Source: Furcasterigmium furcatum
Taxonomy: Eukaryota > Ascomycota > Sordariomycetes > Glomerellales > Plectosphaerellaceae
Length of the DNA: 64,000 bases
NCBI GenBank assembly: GCA_001599815.1
Contig: BCIA01000003.1
Span: forward strand, 620,001-684,000
Direction of reading: 5' to 3'
Part shown: positions 57,443 through 64,000 of the stretch, in pieces
Layout of the letters: the number at the start of each line of letters is the position of its first letter
Position numbering within the stretch: the stretch's first letter is position 1
The notes under the pieces: model-generated
The model's input: the letters and a program-made list of their open reading frames with translations, nothing else
The model's database searches: none
What the model was told of the DNA's origin: nothing
Position numbers and translations under genes: made by a program

Positions 57443-59830
57443 CTATGTCTGCGTGCGTGGATGGTCTTCGGGGGCCGGCCGAACCCTTGGTGCCTTCTTA
57501 TCTCTAGTACGAACGGTCTGGGAAACTTCATGGAACGGTTGACCCGTGTCTTTGACCCGGCCCACGATCAGGAAACTGTGGTCGAGACTGCCAGAACTCA
57601 CATCCGTGCGCTCTATGGCCGGGCCCAAGCTGGAGAAGAGAAACAGTACGTGTCTGCCCCTGGCGGCCTCCTGCTTTGCAGTGCTCGCGGCGAAAGGGAA
57701 GATCCACGCAGGGTAGATTGACCCCGGCAGGGATGCGAGCTCCGATAGCCACGGAACCCAGGTGTTCATCAGGGCGAGGGCATCGGGTTCGCGAGTGCGG
57801 TAGAAGAGGACGCTGTATACGGCCCAGACGACGCCCAGTTCGTGCGTGCCGTCTCGCAGACAGTGGTGCAGGTCGAGGCCGAGAATCACGCGGAGCATCA
57901 GGTCGACCCACGACACACCGGGATCTTCTTCGGAGAGATCGCCTCCGCTCCAGTACTCGAGGGTGTCTGGGCAGCAAAGCAGCTGGATTGTGGCGTATCG
58001 TAGGTAGTTCAGCGCCGCGCGATGGCTCTGGAATCGCAGGGGCGCGTACCGAGACATCGCGGGGCGGTCACCCAGATTCGCGATGCACGTTGATGAAGCC
58101 TCTACCGTTGGCAGTTGGTCCGCAGGCAGGGTGCTGTGCCACCGGTCGATCTCCGACCGGATAGTTGATAGCTTGGCGAGGCATTCGCCTTCAGAGCTCG
58201 ACCCGAAGAAGCCTGGGTGAAGATCGGGGATCGGCGCGCCGAGCCGGGCCATCTGTCGGCACCAGTCTCGGAATGACGGCCAGGTGGCGTTCGGTCCAAC
58301 GAGGCGGGAGAGCAGTATGAGATCAAAGGTCTTCAGGGCGCTGCCCATGAGGGGCACGAGAAGCTGCCCGGCATCGGGAGAGGCGCGCAGCAAAGGGGCC
58401 ATGGAGTGCGACAGGCGCTCGCTGGCAGCGCTGACTCGGTTGCTCCAGGGGACGAGTTGCACGTCGTACCAGGCCCGGATGCTGTACCAGGCACATAGCA
58501 GCTCCTGGCCGAGCTCCCAGGAGGCCAGGCGATCAATGTGCTGGTCGACGAGCGAGTCCGCGTGGATGCTGTGCGTCATGCCCCCGTTGAAAGTCCCGAA
58601 CCTAGTCTCGATGATGAGCAGCAGTGACAGGATTGCGAGGGAGACCGCAACGTCCGTAAGGCGCGTAGGGTCATTCTGTTGCTGTGCCCAAGCTTGGAGG
58701 GCAAGTCCATAGTAGTGGAGGCGCTTCTCGCGCTCATCACGGGGGTGTGGGTTGTCGCCGGGGATGGGGAACAGGGCGAGAAGAGCATACTTTAATGCCG
58801 AGTCTGAGTAGCCCAGGGTGTGCCATACTTTGCGATGCACCGCCGGCAGCCCCGGGGGAAAGTTCTGGCTGAGCCAGCTGTCGGGGATGGCCTCGGCGAC
58901 GGGGGGCAGGAGGGAGGCTTCTGCGATGGATACAATGTCGACGGAGCTGGGCTCGACTGAATGGCTTTCCCAGCGGTAGCTGGGGCTCTGGGACACCGGA
59001 GTATGAGGTAGAAACTGCTGATTGACGGCGTAGAGTTCAGCTGGAGACGTGGGACAAGCTGCCGCACTCAGGAAGAGGCCCGAGGAGTGGGCGTTGGACC
59101 TCGGAGTCGCCTGGGTGATGGGCAGTTCGGCGGCGGGTGGTGTTTGAATTCCTCCGAGAGGCCCGACGTCGTGAGTTGCAGGTGACTGCAGGTAAATGGC
59201 CTCGCCGACTGTGCTCGGTGAATGATACAATGGCGTGTCCGCGACACTCGAAGGCGTTCTGTCGAAATGGTTCATTGACGCCGCTGCCGATGCCAGAGAG
59301 TGCAGAAGCCCGAGATCCTCGCGAGCCCCCTGGCGGTCATCCTGCGCAGGAACAGGCGAATCACCACCACTGTTCATGGCCAAACCGAAATCCCCGTCGC
59401 CATTGACAGTGTCATATTCTGGGGAGCTCACGGAGCGGGCGTCGGCATCCTGAGACTCCCGACTGCCACCCAGGGCGTCATCAGAGGCAGCAGGCCGTCC
59501 CTCGCCCCTTGCCGTTTGCTGTTTATGACCGCGGCGGCTGTCTTCGTCCCGGATAGCGGCCCATCTCTTCGCCTCGAAGTTCTCGGACCGGTGCCGGACC
59601 TCGGAGGTCGCGTCGCAGAAGGTGAGGGTGTTTCGGTAGCCGCCGCACTGGACCTCGAGCCGGGCGCAGTTGCGGCAATGCGGCTTCTGCTCGTCGCACT
59701 GGCGAGAGTGCGCCGTCAGTGGACTGATCTCACATACGGCGGCTTGGACTGAACGTACCTTGATACGACGGCGGCGGCAAGTCGTGCATCCAGATCGACT
59801 ACGTGTGATGGCTGTTCCGGGTCTCGGCAT
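57443..59830 (-). CDS. Zn2Cys6 fungal transcription factor within the protease island
   Basis: Two exons (59830-59759, 59698-57443) give 775 aa. Cys15, 18, 25, 32, 35 and 42 form CX2CX6CX6CX2CX6C (CTTCRRRRIKCDEQKPHCRNC), cut by the intron after IK. A Ser/Asp/Pro-rich linker (about 80-330) precedes a helical PF11951-like region (VHRKVWHTLGYSDSALKYALLALFPIP, WAQQQNDPTRLTDVAVSLAILSLLLIIETRFG). It should be a nuclear regulator. It is divergent from the third carboxypeptidase gene across 601 bp that contain the tandem TAATCGGG element, so it is the obvious candidate to control the neighbouring proteases; this is inference. Confidence 0.9.
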   Translation of the reverse strand: MPRPGTAITRSRSGCTTCRRRRIKVRSVQAAVCEISPLTAHSRQCDEQKPHCRNCARLEVQCGGYRNTLTFCDATSEVRHRSENFEAKRWAAIRDEDSRRGHKQQTARGEGRPAASDDALGGSRESQDADARSVSSPEYDTVNGDGDFGLAMNSGGDSPVPAQDDRQGAREDLGLLHSLASAAASMNHFDRTPSSVADTPLYHSPSTVGEAIYLQSPATHDVGPLGGIQTPPAAELPITQATPRSNAHSSGLFLSAAACPTSPAELYAVNQQFLPHTPVSQSPSYRWESHSVEPSSVDIVSIAEASLLPPVAEAIPDSWLSQNFPPGLPAVHRKVWHTLGYSDSALKYALLALFPIPGDNPHPRDEREKRLHYYGLALQAWAQQQNDPTRLTDVAVSLAILSLLLIIETRFGTFNGGMTHSIHADSLVDQHIDRLASWELGQELLCAWYSIRAWYDVQLVPWSNRVSAASERLSHSMAPLLRASPDAGQLLVPLMGSALKTFDLILLSRLVGPNATWPSFRDWCRQMARLGAPIPDLHPGFFGSSSEGECLAKLSTIRSEIDRWHSTLPADQLPTVEASSTCIANLGDRPAMSRYAPLRFQSHRAALNYLRYATIQLLCCPDTLEYWSGGDLSEEDPGVSWVDLMLRVILGLDLHHCLRDGTHELGVVWAVYSVLFYRTREPDALALMNTWVPWLSELASLPGSIYPAWIFPFAASTAKQEAARGRHVLFLFSSLGPAIERTDVSSGSLDHSFLIVGRVKDTGQPFHEVSQTVRTRDKKAPRVRPAPEDHPRTQT

Positions 59831-60431
59831 TTCCGTCCCTTGGAGGCGCGTTGATTATGGTGCAGCATGCGGCATGGCAGTGATCGTTGACGGGAACTTA
59901 GGAAGAATGAAGTCGCATCGAGGCGGGGGATTTGGGATGGGATGGCTGGCCGGCCTCATCGGCATCGAGTCCAATGGGTCACAGGCGATAGTACTATGGA
60001 TCACCCAAGAACTCGGAATGCGGGGGAAATGATGGACAGGCGGCGTGATGGGAATCTGAAGAGTGTCGAGACTTCGTAATTACGGCCGGTGATTCCAAGA
60101 CCAGACAACCACATGAGGATCCGGGGAACCAGGGGCAGGGATGTGCATGCCATGTACTCCCGTGTTCATGTGTCCGAGGACGGAGAATGATAAAGGATGG
60201 TGCTGTGCCCCTCCCTCACCGTATCTCGACGCGGGTGGATGATATTTCCTAATCGGGTAATCGGGAGCGATGAGCCGGGCAGTTCGCAACTCCCGAGGGG
60301 CGGACCGCAAAGGCAACGCCTGTGAGAGATAAGTAAGAAAGAGTTCAGGTCGGAGACTATATTTCGATGCCAGTATTGGTGAAGCTGAGGGAAACAACGA
60401 ACGATACGCCAGACAGCCCCCCCTATCATCC
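59831..60431. promoter_or_regulatory. Divergent promoter of regulator and third carboxypeptidase
   Basis: 601 bp between opposite start codons (59830 and 60432), with the perfect tandem TAATCGGG at 60250-60265. No gene is seen inside. Confidence 0.55.
60250..60265 (+). promoter_or_regulatory. Tandem TAATCGGG element, perfect 8-bp direct repeat
   Basis: TAATCGGG repeated twice without spacer, 167-182 bp before the carboxypeptidase start at 60432. It matches the element at 56356-56371 in 13 of 16 positions. Confidence 0.5.
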
Positions 60432-62055
60432 ATGATGGCAAGTCGATTCCTCTGTTACCTCGGCCTTCTTTGCCTCCAAGCCGCCACAATTGAGGCTTCT
60501 GGAGGCTACAAGGTCCAGCAGTCCAAGTTCTCCTCGGACTATGCGATACGCATCAAGTCCCATCCCGGCGATGCCCTCTGCGAGGGAGGTGTCCCAAGCC
60601 ACAGCGGCTGGGCAGATATGGGGGCGACTCACATGTTCTTCTGTCAGTTCAGCCCCCTCCTGTAATCCCGATTGACATGTACCTACAGACACTGACGCGA
60701 GTCTGCAAACAGGGTACTTCGAATCCCGCAGTGCCAAACCCGACGCCCCCGTCATGGTTTGGTTCACGGGTGGCCCCGGAGGCTCGAGCCAGGCATCATC
60801 CCTCGTCGAGAACGGCGACTGTCAGCTCAACATGGAGACGGGCAGGCCCGAATGGAATCCCCACGGGTGGACAGAGGACTTTCACATGGTGTTCATCGAC
60901 CAGCCGGTCGGCGTGGGCTTCTCATACCACGATGATGCACGCAACAAGTCTGTATATCCGGATACGACTGACAAGGCTGCTCCGGCCGTCGTCGGCTTCC
61001 TACGCCTCTTCGCGGAAGCGTTCCCCGACCTGGCTCACAAGCCCCTCCACCTCGCCGGCGAGTCCTACGGCGGCCGCTGGATCCCCGTCTACGGAGACTG
61101 GGTCCTGCGCTACAACGAGCTGGCGCCGCCCGCGGACCAGATTCCCCTGGCATCTCTCATCGCCATAAGCGCATGGACAAGCCCGCCGAAACAAATTCCA
61201 TCCATCTACGACGTTGCGTGCCACCCGTACGGAAAGTATCCCGCCGTGCTCAACGAGACGGCGTGCGCCGCCATGGAGGCCGGCTACCAGGACTGCGAAC
61301 TGCTGCTCGAGGCCTGCAGCACCACGAGGGACGCTCTCATGTGCGCCGAGGCGGGCGAGCGCTGCACCGCCGACATGACGACTTATCTCCTGACGCAGTA
61401 CACCAACAAGTACGACCGGCGCGTGGAATGTCCTGCCCCTGGGCAGTGCTATCCCATCATGCCGGAGCTCCAGGCCTACATGAACACGGAGGCGATTTTC
61501 GAGGACCTGCTGGAAGTCACCAATCAGACCAACGGTCTCAAGGAGAAGTTCCTGTTCATGGACGAAGGGGTGTACCTCCGTTTGGACGCGTCGGGAGACA
61601 TATCGATGGACAGCCTTCATGAGACCGCCAGCATTCTGGCCAGCAAGAAGGTCCCCATGCTCTTCACCGCCAGCGAGTGCGACATCCTCGTCAACCCCAA
61701 GGGCCTGGGCGAGGCGCTGGAGGGCGTCCGGTGGGAGGGCAGGCCGTACTTCAAGAGCATCCCGTTCGAGGACCTGCCCTTTGAAACGAAACAGGGGGGC
61801 ATGGCTGGAAAGGTGAAGAAGTCCGATCGCCTCTGGTTTGCGGAGCTGGCGGAGGCCGGGCACATGGTAAGAGGCCGAATTCCTTACTTCAGCGCGTGTT
61901 TTCGCTAACGAGAAATGCTGCAGGCCCCGTACGATCAGCCTGAAGCGGCGCTGAACTTGATGAAGTACTGGCTGTCGCACGTTGACCCCGACGTCGATTG
62001 GAAGCCGTTCGACAAGGCTGCTGATGCGCAGAGTGTCTTGGGCTCGGATCTTTAG
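60432..62055 (+). CDS. Serine carboxypeptidase, MEROPS S10 (third copy)
   Basis: Three exons (60432-60642, 60713-61866, 61924-62055) give 498 aa. Signal peptide at residues 1-22. FTGGPGGSS, nucleophile Ser188 in AGESYGG, the acid in ASECDILVN and the His of EAGHMAPYDQP, which is split by the last intron, complete the triad. The first intron has a GTCAGT donor, weaker than usual, but W-Y-F-E-S across the junction is conserved in the family. It is probably secreted. It differs clearly from the two other copies, so this is not a recent tandem duplication. Confidence 0.93.
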
Positions 62056-62478
62056 TCCAGTGAAACGTCATTTATAGAAGTGTACGATATACTGATAGAA
62101 AATAGAGAATAAGAGGCTAGAGACAGTTTGCGTTCGGCAGGGAGTCTATCTGTCGCTGTCTCTCGACCCCTTGCTGTGGTCTACGCTTTGTATAAGCAGC
62201 CATCTTCGCGGTCGGACCGTAGCATCGTGGCTTATCCTAGCAGTATCATCCACCGACGTTAAAAAGGGAATAGCTCCTTTACTTTTTCGAGGATCTAGTG
62301 AAATTTTGTGGCGTGCCGCTCGATCACACTTATTGGGAGGGCGCCGGTCAGCTGAATGGACGATGCTTGGCATTGCCCGTGGCTGAAAAGATGAGAAAAG
62401 GGCGGCGGCGGCCTCAGCGCAAATCCCGAAAATCACCTCAGTCAACCATCCTCTCCTTCCTCATCGCAACGGACAGAC
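62056..62478. other. Intergenic
   Basis: 3' end of the carboxypeptidase gene and promoter of the membrane protein. No gene or repeat recognised. Confidence 0.5.
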
Positions 62479-64000
62479 ATGACTTCAGACCCGGGCGGTC
62501 GCCGGGGACGGCCGTCGCGACTGCGGCTGTCGGGATGGAGGAAGACGGCGGTTGTCAACACGGCCGTCATCCTCGTCGTCTTCATCGCCCTCCTCGCATG
62601 TCTCGCCTTGTCGCTCGCCCGGACCAGGGGCCTCAACCAGATACTGGTCCTGTACGACGGGAACTGCGAGAAGAGCCGGCAGATCAACTTGCTGCTTCAT
62701 CTGGCCACCAACATCATCTCCACCATCATCCTCGCCTCGTCCAACTTCTTCATGCAGGTGCTCACGTCGCCGTCGCGCGAAGAGGTCGACCAGGCCCACG
62801 CCGAGGGCCGCTCGCTCGACATCGGCGTCCAGTCGCTCATGAACTTCGGCCGGCTCCGAAAGCGAAAGCTCATCTCCTGGGCCCTCTTCGTCCTCGGCTC
62901 GCTGCCGCTCCACGTCTTCGCCAACAGTGTCATCTTCGGAACCGACGACGGCCGTAGCAGCTTCTACGCCCTCTACGCCACCGAGTCGTTCGTCCAGGGG
63001 GGCCAGTACTTCCCCCTCGGAGCGGCGCTGACGCCCGACCGACGCACGCCGTTCCATGACTACCTGAATCCCTCGAGCAGCATGTCCAAGGTCATCGAGA
63101 AGGCGGCGAGGGAGGCCGCCGGGTGGGAGCGCCTCGACCTCGACGCCTGTGTTGCGCGGTATCTCAACGGCATGCCCATCCACGACCGCCAGCATGTGGT
63201 CATGATCGTCGACAGCCGCGGCTCGGCAGACGGCTGGACCACGGAGGACATTTGGAACTTCAACTCGACGCAGGCGGAGGCGGCGGCCGCGTACGTCCCG
63301 AGCGACCAGCTCAACACGTTGTTGTCGACACAAGGCGGCCAGGCAAACGACAATGACGTCCTTAACACCGCCGTCCAATTCCTAGACCGCCGGGAGGGTT
63401 CATCAGATCTCACCGTGACTCTCGGCCGGAGCCATGGGAGGCTGCTCTACGACGCGAACTCCGACATCTTCGGCAGGAGGGCCGAGTTCAGATACACCGA
63501 CAGCGCCCTTGACCATCTTCTGAGGCCGGGCTCTCCGACGACGTTTCCCGTGCGTTACTGCCTCTCGGAGCCTCTCGCGTCGCAGTGCAAGGTTGCCGTG
63601 TCCCTGCCGGTTCTCCTCATCGTGGTCATAACCACCCTCATCAAGTTCAGCCAGTGCGCCTTCGTCCTTATCCTCCTCCGGCACGAGAACCCGCTGGTCA
63701 CCCTCGGCGATGCGGTAGAGTCCTTCCTGGACAGGCCGGACTCGTGGACCCGGGGGTGCTGCACCTACGGCTGGCGCGACTTCCGATCACGCGGGTCCGT
63801 CGTCGTCGACGGCGGCGCCCGGCAGTGGAGGGGGAAGAAGCACCGCTGGGCATCAGCGGTGCCCGGCTGGCTCCAGGCCGTCTACTACTCGGTCATGCTC
63901 GCCGTTCTGGCCGGCGCCGGAGGGCTCTACTACATGACCGACCCGTTCTCGCAGTATTCCTCCTCCAACGAGGTGTTCGGCCCGGGGGCTACGAACCCGC
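62479..64000 (+). CDS. Polytopic membrane protein of DUF6536 type, 3' end outside window
   Basis: Open frame from ATG (MTSDPGG) to the window edge, 507 codons with no stop or intron needed. Membrane segments lie near residues 27-47 (VNTAVILVVFIALLACLALS), 72-92, 132-150 (HVFANSVIFG), 372-395 and beyond 470. The first part matches the fungus-specific DUF6536 layout: a conserved W before TM1, YDGNCEKSRQINLLLHLATNIIST, and LISWALFVLGSLPLHVFANS. The function of this family is unknown. It is very GC-rich. A 297-codon antisense frame in the same place is a shadow. Confidence 0.85.
   Translation, partial: MTSDPGGRRGRPSRLRLSGWRKTAVVNTAVILVVFIALLACLALSLARTRGLNQILVLYDGNCEKSRQINLLLHLATNIISTIILASSNFFMQVLTSPSREEVDQAHAEGRSLDIGVQSLMNFGRLRKRKLISWALFVLGSLPLHVFANSVIFGTDDGRSSFYALYATESFVQGGQYFPLGAALTPDRRTPFHDYLNPSSSMSKVIEKAAREAAGWERLDLDACVARYLNGMPIHDRQHVVMIVDSRGSADGWTTEDIWNFNSTQAEAAAAYVPSDQLNTLLSTQGGQANDNDVLNTAVQFLDRREGSSDLTVTLGRSHGRLLYDANSDIFGRRAEFRYTDSALDHLLRPGSPTTFPVRYCLSEPLASQCKVAVSLPVLLIVVITTLIKFSQCAFVLILLRHENPLVTLGDAVESFLDRPDSWTRGCCTYGWRDFRSRGSVVVDGGARQWRGKKHRWASAVPGWLQAVYYSVMLAVLAGAGGLYYMTDPFSQYSSSNEVFGPGATNP

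Noticed and set aside
62485..63378. A 297-codon open frame on the - strand
   Set aside because: Antisense of the DUF6536-type membrane protein, whose frame stays open to the window edge and has clear membrane helices.
1..64000. CRISPR arrays, tRNA or rRNA genes, bacterial-type operons
   Set aside because: No regularly spaced repeats, no cloverleaf with B-box I could defend, and no rRNA motifs. Gene structures are eukaryotic throughout.

Overview
The window is nuclear DNA of a filamentous ascomycete (Pezizomycotina, most likely a Sordariomycete). The genes carry short introns of about 43-225 nt with GTRNGT donors and YAG acceptors. Binuclear-zinc (Zn2Cys6) regulators, S10 carboxypeptidases, P450s and a DUF6536-type membrane protein are typical of that group. 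GC is fairly high in most genes. I rebuilt exon structures by hand from splice signals, reading-frame continuity and family motifs. In every multi-exon gene given as a CDS the exons sum to an uninterrupted frame, except for one doubtful junction at 53300.

Layout. 0.4-9.8 kb: a coiled-coil protein of unknown role, a Zn2Cys6 regulator, and a very large secreted SGNH-esterase/VCBS-repeat protein. 10.6-24.8 kb is a mainly housekeeping block: ubiquitin-S27a and S26 ribosomal protein genes head to head, a secreted cysteine-rich protein, condensin subunit SMC4, a small secreted protein and an ELYS-type nucleoporin. 25.3-35.0 kb: a regulator with only half a zinc cluster, an ACC-synthase-like PLP enzyme, a wrecked P450, an inositol-type sugar transporter and a flavin monooxygenase. 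35.7-48.2 kb: three regulators in a row, then an NADPH-P450 reductase and an intact P450. 49.0-50.2 kb: an inositol-dehydrogenase-like oxidoreductase. 50.7-62.1 kb: a secreted-protease island with three S10 serine carboxypeptidases and one M61-like metallopeptidase, interleaved with a chimeric pseudogene and a Zn2Cys6 regulator. The right edge holds the 5' part of a polytopic membrane protein.

How the genes may work together (inference). The P450 and its own reductase next to three regulators look like a small oxidative catabolic or biosynthetic unit. The inositol transporter and the Idh-type dehydrogenase could share a polyol pathway. The protease genes look like a nutritional or host-degradation set. 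Two of their promoters carry a tandem TAAT-N-CGG-type element about 170-200 bp upstream of the start codon, and one of these lies in the promoter shared with the adjacent Zn2Cys6 regulator. That makes a candidate local regulon and, with the split-exon zinc cluster of the 41 kb regulator, the most testable new observation here. I saw no CRISPR array, tRNA or rRNA gene, and no intact transposon.
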